Below are positions 1-7,705 of a DNA stretch of 49,897 bases, one piece after another. Position 1 is the stretch's first letter. The number at the start of each line of letters is the position of its first letter. The notes beneath the pieces were generated by a model that was given only the letters and a program-made list of their open reading frames with translations, did no database searches and had not been told where the DNA came from. The position numbers were made by a program, and so were the translations under genes. The stretch is from Clostridiales bacterium. Its GTDB lineage: Bacteria > Bacillota > Clostridia > Christensenellales > Borkfalkiaceae. Location: the NCBI GenBank assembly GCA_015055965.1, contig SVHG01000015.1, positions 8,213-58,109 of the forward strand, written 5' to 3'.

Positions 1-528
1 GAAGCTAGATTAAAAGCAGAAGCTGAAGCTAAGGCTAAAGCTGAAGAGGAAGCTAGATTAAAAGCAGAAGCTGAAGCTAAGGCTAAAGCTGAAGAGGAAG
101 CTAGATTAAAAGCAGAAGCTGAAGCAAAAGCTAAGGCCGAGGAAGAAGCTAGATTAAAAGCAGAAGCTGAGGCTAAGGCTAAGGCCGAGGAAGAAGCTAG
201 ATTAAAAGCAGAAGCTGAGGCTAAGGCTAAAGCTGAGGAAGAAGCTAGACTAAAAGCAGAAGCTGAAGCTAAGGCTAAGGCTGAAGAAGAAGCTAGATTA
301 AAAGCAGAGGCTGAAGCAAAGGCTAAGGCTGAAGAGGAAGCTAGATTAAAAGCAGAGGCTGAAGCAAAGGCTAAAGCTGAAGAAGAAGCTAGATTAAAAG
401 CGGAGGCTGAAGCAAAGGCTAAGGCTGAAGAAGAAGCTAGATTAAAAGCGGAAGCTGAAGCAAAAGCTAAAGCTGAAGAAGAAGCTAGACTTAAAGCGGA
501 GGCTGAAGCTAAGGCTAAGGCTGAAGAA
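1..528 (+). repeat. Eleven tandem 48-bp coding repeats
   Basis: Eleven consecutive 48-bp units start at 1, 49, 97 and so on to 481. Each encodes the same 16-residue Glu/Ala/Lys/Arg/Leu unit. The first two units are identical at DNA level. Later ones differ mainly at third positions (gct/gca, aag/aaa, gag/gaa), so the amino acid sequence is held constant. The array is cut by the window edge and may be longer. Copy number is likely to vary between strains and to be fragile in short-read assembly. Confidence 0.97.
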
Positions 529-1206
529 GAGGCAAAAGTAGAAGAACCCGCGCCTGTTGAAGCACCCGCAGAAGAATGCGCTGAAGAAGCTAAAGAAGAG
601 CCTGCTCCCGTTGAAGAAAAGGGCTTTAAGTTAACGAACGCAAAGGATGCCGAAGAAATTCTTCCCAGAATGGCAACCAAGCGCGCAAGAAAGCTTATTT
701 ACGTACCCAAGGACGTTATTTTTGAAACCACCTGCACTATCGACGTTGAAAACAAGAAAAACGACGAAGGTATTAAGGTTAAAAACATTTTAGAAGCCGA
801 AATCAAAGAAGGTTTAAAGCTTGGCTACCTTGATAAATACGACGGCTTAAAGATGAGTGAAATTAAAGAAGAATATGAAAACGACACCATTTACGAATTA
901 GCCGAACAAGAGTTCAAGAAGATGGGCTTATTACTTGACGGCAACAAGGTTAAAGTTTACGTATTCGACTGGACAGGCAACGGCTTACACCACATTGGTT
1001 ACTTAACGGCAGAAGCTGCTGAACAGGTTATCCCTTACCTTCAAGATATGGATAAATACAGCTTTGACCTTTGCGGTCTTATAACAGGCGGTAAATGCAA
1101 GACTATTACCAAAGACCCCAAGAGCGGAAAGATTACCGTTTCTAAGGGTAAAGACGGCAACTACGGCGTTGACCTAGACATCACCATTTTAAACAGAAAA
1201 GACTAA
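1..1206 (+). CDS. Repeat protein with Glu/Ala/Lys-rich helical region and HIRAN-like C-terminal domain (5' end outside window)
   Basis: The reading frame is open from base 1, so the start lies upstream. The first 176 visible residues are eleven 16-residue repeats of the form EARLKAEAEAKAKAEE, a charged Ala-rich sequence expected to form a long single helix or coiled coil. A Pro/Glu/Ala linker follows (about 178-205), then a folded domain of about 190 residues. A segment of that domain, around 'VKVYVFDWTGNGLHHIGYLT' and the following AAEQVIPYL, resembles the end of HIRAN domains (IxV...hiGYl...a..i.pll), which bind DNA ends in helicase-associated proteins. This match is by eye only. A Met at 670 could be mistaken for the start, but the upstream frame is clearly coding. 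There is no membrane segment in the visible part. Two hairpin terminators follow the stop. The function is unknown; the helical part may act as a spacer. Confidence 0.85.
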   Translation, partial: EARLKAEAEAKAKAEEEARLKAEAEAKAKAEEEARLKAEAEAKAKAEEEARLKAEAEAKAKAEEEARLKAEAEAKAKAEEEARLKAEAEAKAKAEEEARLKAEAEAKAKAEEEARLKAEAEAKAKAEEEARLKAEAEAKAKAEEEARLKAEAEAKAKAEEEARLKAEAEAKAKAEEEAKVEEPAPVEAPAEECAEEAKEEPAPVEEKGFKLTNAKDAEEILPRMATKRARKLIYVPKDVIFETTCTIDVENKKNDEGIKVKNILEAEIKEGLKLGYLDKYDGLKMSEIKEEYENDTIYELAEQEFKKMGLLLDGNKVKVYVFDWTGNGLHHIGYLTAEAAEQVIPYLQDMDKYSFDLCGLITGGKCKTITKDPKSGKITVSKGKDGNYGVDLDITILNRKD

Positions 1207-1219
1207 TTACATAAAACAA

Positions 1220-1258
1220 AACACCCCTTACCTTTTTTAGGCAAAGGGGTGTTTTTTT
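1220..1258 (+). terminator. Intrinsic terminator after the repeat protein
   Basis: A ten-base-pair stem AACACCCCTT / AAGGGGTGTT (1220-1229 with 1244-1253) with a 14-base loop is followed by a run of T. It lies 14 bases after the stop at 1206. Confidence 0.9.
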
Positions 1259-1278
1259 GTTAATATTTATAAAAAAGT

Positions 1279-1318
1279 AAGGCTATAGCGCGATTAACTC
1301 GCATTATAGCCTTTTTTT
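1279..1318 (+). terminator. Second terminator hairpin; site 1 of the conserved-loop family
   Basis: The stem AAGGCTATA / TATAGCCTT (1279-1287 with 1305-1313) is followed by seven T. The loop contains GCGCGATTAAC, the sequence shared by seven other intergenic sites in the window. It sits in tandem behind the terminator at 1220. Confidence 0.8.
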
Positions 1319-1355
1319 GTTGATTTATTGTAAAGCTTTAAACTTATGTAAATAA

Positions 1356-1520
1356 GCCTTAGATACGAGCGTGGCTTTCGCAAAGATTATAGGCGTAAAA
1401 CAAAGCCAAGTAAGCGAATGGTTAAAAGGCAAAGCAAAACCGGGATATGACACACTTAAAAGTATGGCAATAGCCTTTAATATGTCTGCAGATTATTTTT
1501 TAGGGCTACAAGAATACTAA
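1356..1520 (+). pseudogene. Truncated XRE-family helix-turn-helix regulator
   Basis: Translation from 1356 gives 54 residues. They include AKIIGVKQSQVSEWLKGKAK and then PGYDTLKSMAIAFNMSADYF, ending LGLQEY and a stop at 1518-1520. This is the typical second half of an XRE/HTH_3 DNA-binding domain: recognition helix QSQVSEWLKGK, then the SADYFLG end. Helix 1 and any start codon are missing, and an in-frame stop sits at 1353-1355 just upstream. GTG at 1371 could in principle start a 49-residue peptide, but it has no ribosome binding site and would lack the first helices. It is read as the 3' remnant of a regulator, perhaps from a lost phage or toxin-antitoxin locus. Confidence 0.75.
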
Positions 1521-1537
1521 AATATATAAACAAAAAA

Positions 1538-1570
1538 AACCAGCGAGTTTGCAACTTGCTGGTTTTTTTA
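1538..1570. terminator. Bidirectional hairpin terminator
   Basis: The stem AACCAGCGAG / CTTGCTGGTT (1538-1547 with 1555-1564, one G-T pair) is flanked by A8 on the left and T7 on the right. It can therefore act for the HTH remnant on the plus strand and for the epimerase gene on the minus strand. The right half is repeated at 5041. Confidence 0.8.
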
Positions 1571-1619
1571 TAAGTTTTTTATACCGTTAATCGACCTATT
1601 GCGCGTTTTTTTTGTTTTT
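1548..1619 (-). repeat. Copy 1 of a duplicated intergenic segment, including conserved-loop site 2
   Basis: Starting in the loop of the 1538 hairpin, about 70 bases (TTGCAACTTGCTGG..., a TAAGTTTTTTAT stretch, then CCGTTAATCGACCTATTGCG) recur at 5041-5118. Copy 2 carries roughly ten extra bases in which the GCCGTTATG part is doubled. Both copies lie just downstream of minus-strand genes. The conserved-loop core is at 1583-1605, read on the minus strand. Confidence 0.85.
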
Positions 1620-1677
1620 TAAAAATTTTAAAAGCTGTTAGCCTTAATACGAGTCACCTTAAAACAACGGCAAATTT

Positions 1678-2895
1678 TTATAATAGTGCAGGCAGTTTTT
1701 CGCCGTTAGCCCAAGCAGTTAGAAGACTATCGCATAAAATTAAACAGCGCAAAAGGTGATACGGGCCCTTCCAAAGCGAGCCCTTTTGCTCGTGGGATAC
1801 CGTGCCGTCACGATGCAAATAACCAAACCATTCCCCATGCTCGTGATCGCAAAAATGACCAAACGCATAGTCATGCAATTTATCATACCACGCCTCGTAT
1901 TTTTTATCTTCCGTTTGGTTTAACGCCACCAACGTTGCTATTAAAGCTTCGTTATGCACCCACCAAAGTTTCATATCGTGTTCTAACTGCTCGCAAGGTC
2001 TGCCATACGCGTCGCGGAAATAATATATTCCACCAAAATCTTTATCCCAGCCAATGTCAAGCGACCAATCCAGCACGTTTAACGCCTTTTTAAGCAATTC
2101 TTTATTATTAGTTTGCATAGCGTAGTTCATTAAAAACCACGAGTTTTCTATTGAATGCCCGGGATTTACGGTCCTGCCAACGGGATTATCCAAAATACTG
2201 CCGTCTGTATAGACCGTTTCTAAAACGCACTTTAAGTTTTCCTTATAGTGCAAGCCCAACATATCGTCGATAATTTTATTTATAATACCGTCGTAATACT
2301 CATCTTTTTTTGTAATTCTTTTAAGAGTTTGCGCACAGCTGACCAAAACCATTGGGTTTGCATTTGAACGTAACGAACGGATTTCAGCGTTTTCCTTAGG
2401 GGTTATTTTAAAGGGATCGCTTTCGGGATTGCAATACATATTCCACATAAAATCGAAATATTTTACTGCTAAATCAAGATCTGCTGCGTTTTTAGTTAGC
2501 AAGTAGTATTCGGCAAATCCCACAACCAAAAAGCTTTCGGAGAAAAAATAACGGCGTTTTCTTAATGGTTTACCCTCTCGCGTTACCGTGAAAAACATTC
2601 TTCCATCACTATCGATACAGTGCTGCTTGATAAAACGAGCACCGCTTTCTGCCGCGCGCACCCACTCTTCCTTCACACCGTAAGTATTGCAGAGTTTTGA
2701 AAAGGTCCAAAGACACCTACCTTGAAACCACACGCTTTTATCGCTGTTATAAGATTTTCCCTGCCTGTCAACACTGGTGATAAATCCGCCGTACTCTTTG
2801 TCTATTAAGTCGGAATTAAGCCAAAAAGGCAAAACGTCGTTAAAAAGTGTTTCGTGATAAAATTTTTGCAAATCCTTAATCTTTTTTACGTCCAT
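1678..2895 (-). CDS. N-acylglucosamine 2-epimerase (AGE) family sugar isomerase/epimerase
   Basis: This 405-residue protein of the AGE/cellobiose epimerase family has an (alpha/alpha)6 barrel and acts on the C2 of sugars such as N-acetylmannosamine/N-acetylglucosamine or glucose-mannose pairs. Family features: an N-terminal FWLNSDLIDKEYGGF, then VWFQGRCLWTFSKL, HSIENSWFLM in the middle, KLWWVHNEALIATL, and a C-terminal 'GEWFGYLHRDG' then KGPYHLLR. The conserved histidines in HSIENSW and KGPYH match the general acid/base positions of the family. The start is at 2895 because AAAGGAGT stands before this ATG; a longer frame to 3000 has no such site. The exact substrate cannot be told. The gene lies 290 bases downstream of the DUF4127 gene in the same direction. 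The length is normal for the family (about 390-410). Confidence 0.9.
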   Translation of the reverse strand: MDVKKIKDLQKFYHETLFNDVLPFWLNSDLIDKEYGGFITSVDRQGKSYNSDKSVWFQGRCLWTFSKLCNTYGVKEEWVRAAESGARFIKQHCIDSDGRMFFTVTREGKPLRKRRYFFSESFLVVGFAEYYLLTKNAADLDLAVKYFDFMWNMYCNPESDPFKITPKENAEIRSLRSNANPMVLVSCAQTLKRITKKDEYYDGIINKIIDDMLGLHYKENLKCVLETVYTDGSILDNPVGRTVNPGHSIENSWFLMNYAMQTNNKELLKKALNVLDWSLDIGWDKDFGGIYYFRDAYGRPCEQLEHDMKLWWVHNEALIATLVALNQTEDKKYEAWYDKLHDYAFGHFCDHEHGEWFGYLHRDGTVSHEQKGSLWKGPYHLLRCLILCDSLLTAWANGEKLPALL

Positions 2896-3185
2896 ATATA
2901 ATTTACTCCTTTTACTTAAGACGATGGCACAAACAATGACTGATTTTTCAAAATTAAGAAAAATAATTAATATAAAGCCTAAAATACGGTTTAGATGCAA
3001 GTATAAAGACGTTTGTGAATTTTTGCAAGGGAGTTACCTTGTTGGTAATAGGGATTGCAAAAATTTGCAAATAACAAGCTCTTACGCCGTAAATAAACGG
3101 TAGTTTATCAGTCGCTTTTTGTGGCATAGCCTTTTTTAAAGCCTAATAGTTCTTTTAGATGCCATACTCGTTTTGACGGCACAAT

Positions 3186-4682
3186 CTATTTTTGTTTAAT
3201 AATCAAACCAACCTCAAACATTCTACACCAAGGCAAATAACAATTTTCAATTTCATACATCCCGGTTATCTCAGGAAAATTTTTAGCCATATACCAATTT
3301 AGTAGCTGTTCTACCCGTTCACTAACCTCGCCCTTCTGGACTTTAGTATCCTCGTATTTATACCCCATTTGAGTTATTTCGTTATCCCAAATTTGCTTTC
3401 TTACGTAGGCACAATACCCTATATCCTCAAAGGCGCGAAGTGCCGTAAACCGCCTATGCGCTTCGGTATCGCCGTAAAAATAACGTAGCGCTGCTTGACA
3501 AATAACAGTTCCTAACGTGTTAGACGAGGTGTTCCAGCCTGCATAGCCGAACAGCTTTAACAGCCCGACTTGTTCGGAAATCATTTTTACAAACCGTGCG
3601 TCACTACCGTTACAATAAGCAATGTCTGCAACGGCAACGCCCTTACCGACCTCAACTGCACGTTTTATTCGGCTAACGAAAGCCGGCAAATCTCTATTAT
3701 CATAATGCTCACCCTGTAAATTGTCGATATTTTGCGTCCTTCCGCCAACCGGCAGATTGCAAAACAGTAAAATATCTGCTTGTTCTTCGCTGTCGCATTG
3801 CACGCATCCGGCACTTTCAATTTGTGCCAAAATGCTTTTATACACCTCGCGATCCTCGAATAACGGAATTACTTTTTTACATTCTTCCTTAGGATAAACC
3901 GGATAAATCTTGGGCGAATAACCTTCAATATTTGTAACAACACGCGAAAGAAGAGTCATTCCGCCCTCGTCAGCACCGGGATAGACAACAACGTTTAAAT
4001 TTTTTTCGCTAATTAACGCCTTAACCTTAGCCTGATCCATTGCCGTAAAACCACACGGGTTTGAATCGTCTTGCAAAATAACGAACTCATCTATTGTTTG
4101 CCCCACTAGATTAAGCGCATCCATAAGCACCTTTAAATTGCACTCTCTGCGCGTTAAATAATCATTTAAATAGGGCTCTACCACAGATAGACGCTCCTTT
4201 TCTACCAAATATTGCTCCCTAGAAATTTTACCATCCTTCAACCTGTGCTCGTTTTGCCCGTATTCGAATATTTGTAGCCCACAAACCCCATAATAATCAG
4301 GCTCTTCATCGGAATCGCTATAACAGGGACAGCGCATAACTAACGAAAAACCATAAATCACTATTTTGGGATTTAATTGCTTTATTTCCTTTAAAAGCTC
4401 TAACCGAGCTAGTAACGTTTCAGTTGAGTGGTGATGCAGTCTTGACGGAATAATGCCCCCATAGAGCAAGGTGTCGATTGCTATTATTAGGTAATCGGCA
4501 TCCACGCTTTCGCGCAATAAAAAATTTTTAATTTTTTCATATTTTGCAGGTTGCTTTTTGTTGCCCATTTCTTCAAGCGACGGTTGCACTAGTTTAAATT
4601 TTTTATTATGCTCACTTAAAAAACGGACAAAGGAATAGTTGCACGGACGCTCATCCAGCGGCAAATACACGATTTTCTTCAC
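3186..4682 (-). CDS. DUF4127 family protein
   Basis: This 498-residue protein begins MKKIVYLPLDERPCN; the 'PLDERPCN' opening marks the DUF4127 family. Further conserved-looking blocks are AIDTLLYGGIIPSR, 'VILQDDSNPCGFTAMDQ', 'VVYPGADEGGMTLLSR', the Asn/Gly-rich 'NLPVGGRTQNID' and 'GYAGWNTSSNTLGT'. There is no signal peptide and no membrane segment. The start codon is GTG at 4680-4682, with GGGGAG seven bases upstream; the overlapping ATG just upstream is out of frame. The biochemical role of the family is not established. Its proximity to a sugar epimerase gene suggests carbohydrate metabolism, but that is inference. A sigma-A-like promoter lies at 4715-4743. Confidence 0.88.
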   Translation of the reverse strand: MKKIVYLPLDERPCNYSFVRFLSEHNKKFKLVQPSLEEMGNKKQPAKYEKIKNFLLRESVDADYLIIAIDTLLYGGIIPSRLHHHSTETLLARLELLKEIKQLNPKIVIYGFSLVMRCPCYSDSDEEPDYYGVCGLQIFEYGQNEHRLKDGKISREQYLVEKERLSVVEPYLNDYLTRRECNLKVLMDALNLVGQTIDEFVILQDDSNPCGFTAMDQAKVKALISEKNLNVVVYPGADEGGMTLLSRVVTNIEGYSPKIYPVYPKEECKKVIPLFEDREVYKSILAQIESAGCVQCDSEEQADILLFCNLPVGGRTQNIDNLQGEHYDNRDLPAFVSRIKRAVEVGKGVAVADIAYCNGSDARFVKMISEQVGLLKLFGYAGWNTSSNTLGTVICQAALRYFYGDTEAHRRFTALRAFEDIGYCAYVRKQIWDNEITQMGYKYEDTKVQKGEVSERVEQLLNWYMAKNFPEITGMYEIENCYLPWCRMFEVGLIIKQK

Positions 4683-4714
4683 AGCATAACTCCCCTTTTT
4701 TCTATTCTAAATAT

Positions 4715-4743
4715 ATTTTACTACTTTTTAGCCTAAATAGCAA
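4715..4743 (-). promoter_or_regulatory. Sigma-A-like promoter of the DUF4127 gene
   Basis: On the minus strand TTGCTA (4738-4743), a 17-base spacer and TAAAAT (4715-4720) lie 33 bases upstream of the GTG start. Found by eye. Confidence 0.55.
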
Positions 4744-4914
4744 GGCTTATTTACAAAACTTTTTATTTGAGTGTATTAAAGTTTATTAAGTTAAAATAAG
4801 AAAAAATATTACTTTATCGCACGCTAAAACCGAGATATAACGGTTTCGCCTTTATTGTTTTTATTACCAAATTTTCTTTTCAAATTTAGAACAATTACAT
4901 TTTTCGTAAGGTCT

Positions 4915-5037
4915 TTACGCCCTTAATACAGGTAAATCCTTCTTGTATTTTTCTTGTTCCACTTTAAAAAATCTACAGCTTGCATAGCATTTATCACTTT
5001 CTTTAACTGCATCAAAAATACTTTTAAAAAATCCCAT
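4915..5037 (-). CDS. Possible 40-residue small protein
   Basis: A minus-strand frame from ATG at 5035-5037 to TAA at 4915-4917 encodes MGFFKSIFDAVKESDKCYAS, then CRFFKVEQEKYKKDLPVLRA. The composition is plausible for a real protein (amphipathic start, Lys/Glu-rich tail), but there is no clear ribosome binding site. The ATG lies only four bases from the breakpoint of the duplicated segment at 5041, so this may be the tail of a gene whose front was lost. No family is recognised. The rest of 4744-5117 holds only A/T-rich DNA plus the repeat at 5041. Confidence 0.25.
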   Translation of the reverse strand: MGFFKSIFDAVKESDKCYASCRFFKVEQEKYKKDLPVLRA

Positions 5038-5040
5038 AAC

Positions 5041-5118
5041 TTTGCAACTTGCTGGTTTTTTATAAGTTTTTTATGCCGTTATGTGCCGTTAATCGACCTA
5101 TTGCGCGGTTTTTGTTTT
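5041..5118 (-). repeat. Copy 2 of the duplicated segment, including conserved-loop site 3
   Basis: It matches 1548-1619 from TTGCAACTTGCTGG to CGACCTATTGCGCG, with about ten extra bases near 5075-5086. Unlike copy 1 it starts within what was the hairpin loop, so the left arm of the terminator is missing here. It directly follows the helicase stop codon on the minus strand and may act as its 3' end. The conserved-loop core is at 5084-5108. Confidence 0.85.
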
Positions 5119-6968
5119 TATTCTCGCAAAAAGTCAATCGCCTCCGCCATACTACTAAACCCTTTGTATTTGCAGGGCTTGCCGGTTTTGTTTAGAGCAT
5201 CAATTATATTTAGCGCTGTTTCCCAAGAGTTGGTAATAACTAAATCCGTGGGGTGTTTAATAGCGTAAACCTTGCGCGAATATTTGCTTTTATCTAAAAT
5301 TTTGCGGATTTTTAACGCCTTTAAAGCGCTTTTTTCTTCCTCTTTAGATTTGCGCTCTTCCACAGCCTTTTTATGCATACGAAGAAGATCATCCTTGGTT
5401 AAATTGCGCACGTTAATAGCGCTTATAACCTGCCCTGCATCACCCTTAGAAATAAAGGGGCGGGCCTGTAATCTTTCCCATTCCTCCTTGGAAAGCTTGC
5501 TTTGAATATATTTAAGCTGAGCTTCGCTTGCGGGCTGATATTTCCACTTGGAATATTCGCCAACGTCCCAAAGCTTTTTCTCCTCTAAATAATTTTTTTG
5601 AAAGATAGCGTAAGCAAAATCTATTGCCGTTTGAAGGTCCGTTTCGCCGTACGTTTTGTAAACGAAATCATTCTTTTCCTCATCAAAATAATAGCACATA
5701 ACGGTAGTTTTACCAAGCTCGTTTATAGCGCGAATACCAATTCTATCTCCACAGGCAAACTGATAAACAAGGTCGCCGTTACTTTTTTTAATCCAGTTTA
5801 TACGCCTTGTAAATACCCCTTGCTCCTCAGCAAAAAGATTAACCGCTTCTACGTTTAAAATCCAACTTTCAACGCAGTCGCGCGCGTTTTCTACTATATC
5901 GGGCATATCGGTAAGCATACCTTGAACCTTACTCTTGCGATATTCGGGAATTTCCCCCATATCTAAGCCCATAAGGGTGGGCGCGGTGCAAATATCCAGC
6001 TTACCGGTAACGCCAACGCAGTCTATAAGAGTAAGGTGCTTTTTACCGGGATATTTTCTTAATCCCCTGCCCACCATTTGCGTATACAGTGATGCGTTTT
6101 GGGTGGGCCTTGCGATAATAACCGTTTCTATTAAAGGCATATCCGTACCTTCGGTAAATATCATACAGTTAACTATGCAAGGGATTTTTCTGTTTGTAAA
6201 GTCTTCTATAATTTGCTTTCTATTTGGCGTTTTTTGGCTTACTACCACAGCCCCTTCTATACATTTTGCAATATTGTGCGCGTGCTCTACGGAGGTGGCA
6301 AAAATAAGCGTTTGGCCTTTTGCGTAACGTTTATATATTTCAGCAATTTCTCTATTCGACTTATCGGTATTAACCGCCTTATCAAGCTCGTTTACGGCAA
6401 AATCGCCCATTCTGCGCTTAACTAAGCGAAGATCGTAAGAAACGCTTACCCTTATGCAGTCAATATCCGTTAAATAGCCCTCTTTTATACCCCACTTTAA
6501 ATCACGCTGGAAGATTATACTCTCAAAAACGTCGTCTAATCTAACCTTGTCGCCACGGTTGGGGGTTGCAGTAAAGCCTATATGCACCCTTGGTTTAAAA
6601 TGCTCGTATACCTTTTTGTAGCTGGGCGCTGCGGCGTGATGGGCCTCGTCCGTTATAATCATATCAAAATAATCGGATGGGAATTTATCTAGCCTTCTTA
6701 TAAGCGACTGAACGGATGCAGATATAACCTCTTCCCCGTTAGAAACCTCGTTACCCTGTTCTATTCCGCAGGGGCAATCGTAATACTTTATGGGCTGATG
6801 CACAAGCTCTTCCCTGTGCGAAATAATTAGCACGCGCCCCTTTCTTTTTATATGCGAAAAGACTACCGTCTTACCAAGTCCGGTAGCCATGGAAACAAGT
6901 CCCGTTCCCCTTTGCATATTATCAATTGCATTTACGCAATCTCTTTGATAAGGGCGAAGCTCTAGCAT
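5118..6968 (-). CDS. DEAD/DEAH-box superfamily 2 helicase
   Basis: This 616-residue SF2 ATP-dependent helicase is of the type seen in stand-alone phage and bacterial helicases. Motifs in order: LRPYQRDCV (Q-like/motif 0), ATGLGKT (Walker A, about 24-30), 'LIISHREELVHQ' (Ia), 'IITDEAHHAAAPSYKK' (DEAH, motif II), 'HIGFTATPNRGD' (III), 'TLIFATSVEHA' (IV), and TEGTDMP followed by ARPTQNASLYTQMVGRGLR (V-VI). The last 200 or so residues carry an accessory region including 'ASEAQLKYIQSKLSKEEW', Lys/Glu-rich stretches and an FLRE end. The start at 6968 is chosen because AAAGGT precedes that ATG and the upstream Nudix gene ends at 6977. It is the last gene of a four-gene operon with the MazG-like and Nudix enzymes, which suggests a nucleotide-pool or DNA-maintenance role. 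The substrate is unknown. Confidence 0.9.
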   Translation of the reverse strand: MLELRPYQRDCVNAIDNMQRGTGLVSMATGLGKTVVFSHIKRKGRVLIISHREELVHQPIKYYDCPCGIEQGNEVSNGEEVISASVQSLIRRLDKFPSDYFDMIITDEAHHAAAPSYKKVYEHFKPRVHIGFTATPNRGDKVRLDDVFESIIFQRDLKWGIKEGYLTDIDCIRVSVSYDLRLVKRRMGDFAVNELDKAVNTDKSNREIAEIYKRYAKGQTLIFATSVEHAHNIAKCIEGAVVVSQKTPNRKQIIEDFTNRKIPCIVNCMIFTEGTDMPLIETVIIARPTQNASLYTQMVGRGLRKYPGKKHLTLIDCVGVTGKLDICTAPTLMGLDMGEIPEYRKSKVQGMLTDMPDIVENARDCVESWILNVEAVNLFAEEQGVFTRRINWIKKSNGDLVYQFACGDRIGIRAINELGKTTVMCYYFDEEKNDFVYKTYGETDLQTAIDFAYAIFQKNYLEEKKLWDVGEYSKWKYQPASEAQLKYIQSKLSKEEWERLQARPFISKGDAGQVISAINVRNLTKDDLLRMHKKAVEERKSKEEEKSALKALKIRKILDKSKYSRKVYAIKHPTDLVITNSWETALNIIDALNKTGKPCKYKGFSSMAEAIDFLRE

Positions 6969-6976
6969 TTTTACCT

Positions 6977-7369
6977 TTAAAGAGATTTTATTTTTTCTAT
7001 AATTTCTACGTCGGCAGGGCAAAACTCAAAATTATCTATTTGATCTACCGTAATCCACCTAATTTCTTCGTGCTCTAAGCACTTGGGCTCGCCTTTTAGT
7101 AGGGTTGCAAAAAACACCGTTAAATTAACGGTTACTTCCGGGTAATCGTAGCTAACGGAGCAAAGCTCTTTGCCTACTTCTATTAAAACGTTTAATTCTT
7201 CCTTACATTCCCTTACTAGGGCGGTTTGCTTAGTTTCGCCAGCTTCCACCTTACCGCCGGCAAATTCCCAAAGAAGGGCTTGCGCTTTGTTTTTGGGGCG
7301 ACGGCAAATTAAGATTTCTTCCCCTTTTTGTAAGAAAGCGCCCACTACGTTAACACTTTTTTTGCGCAT
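6977..7369 (-). CDS. Nudix hydrolase, MutT-like
   Basis: This 130-residue Nudix hydrolase is likely an 8-oxo-dGTP diphosphatase-type enzyme that cleans the nucleotide pool. The Nudix box is visible as GKVEAGETKQTALV then RECKEELNV. It matches GX5EX7REUXEEXGU except that the late Gly is Asn. The upstream WEFAGGK and the N-terminal VVGAFLQKGEEILICRR fit MutT/NUDT1-like proteins. The start at 7369 is supported by GAAGGGGAAGAG just before it; a longer frame to 7423 lies inside the previous gene. The start is one base beyond the stop of the MazG-like gene, so translation is probably coupled. The helicase gene starts nine bases after its stop. Confidence 0.9.
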   Translation of the reverse strand: MRKKSVNVVGAFLQKGEEILICRRPKNKAQALLWEFAGGKVEAGETKQTALVRECKEELNVLIEVGKELCSVSYDYPEVTVNLTVFFATLLKGEPKCLEHEEIRWITVDQIDNFEFCPADVEIIEKIKSL

Positions 7370-7370
7370 T

Positions 7371-7694
7371 TTACTCTTCCCCTTCTGTAACGGATTGTAA
7401 AAACAAGCGCTTAGAAAAGCCACCGCGCTTTTTATGCTTTTTAAGGCGAATTTCTTCTAATTCTTCCTTACTAACGCCCTTTAGCTTAGCAAGCGCGTAA
7501 ATAACCTCTAAAATATCGGCAAGCTCTTCTGCCGTTTTATCGGCGATATATTCGTTAGCTTCTTCTAATAGCTTTTTTTCAAGCTCTAGGGTGTAATTCT
7601 GCTCGTCCAAAGTGCTGATAACGCATCTATTGCCCGACTTTTGTATGATTTCAGGGATTAAATCCCTTACTAATTTATTGTAAACCTTTTTCAT
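7371..7694 (-). CDS. MazG-like nucleoside triphosphate pyrophosphohydrolase
   Basis: This 107-residue protein of the all-alpha NTP pyrophosphohydrolase (MazG/PRA-PH-like) superfamily starts MKKVYNKLVRDLIPEII. That YNKLVRDxIP opening is typical of small stand-alone members. The metal-binding helices show as LLEEANEYI and 'EELADILEVIYALAKLKG' (ExxE...ExxD pattern). Such enzymes hydrolyse (d)NTPs or modified nucleotides to monophosphates. It lies between the permease gene (11 bases) and the Nudix gene (one base), so two nucleotide-sanitising enzymes are co-expressed. A link to histidine biosynthesis is unlikely, since no his genes are nearby. Confidence 0.88.
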   Translation of the reverse strand: MKKVYNKLVRDLIPEIIQKSGNRCVISTLDEQNYTLELEKKLLEEANEYIADKTAEELADILEVIYALAKLKGVSKEELEEIRLKKHKKRGGFSKRLFLQSVTEGEE

Positions 7695-7705
7695 AATTTT
7701 CTTCC

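Noticed and set aside
670..1206. Start of the first gene at the ATG at 670
   Set aside because: The frame is open and clearly coding upstream through the 48-bp repeats; no ribosome binding site stands before 670.
2924..3103. Plus-strand frame of 59 residues starting MAQTMTDFSKLRKI between the AGE and DUF4127 genes
   Set aside because: No ribosome binding site or promoter, opposite to both neighbours, and overlapping the leader of the AGE gene; looks like chance in A/T-rich DNA.
4954..5268. Plus-strand frame of 104 residues
   Set aside because: Two thirds lies antisense to the helicase end or in the duplicated non-coding segment; Phe/Cys/Ser-rich composition is typical of a reverse shadow.
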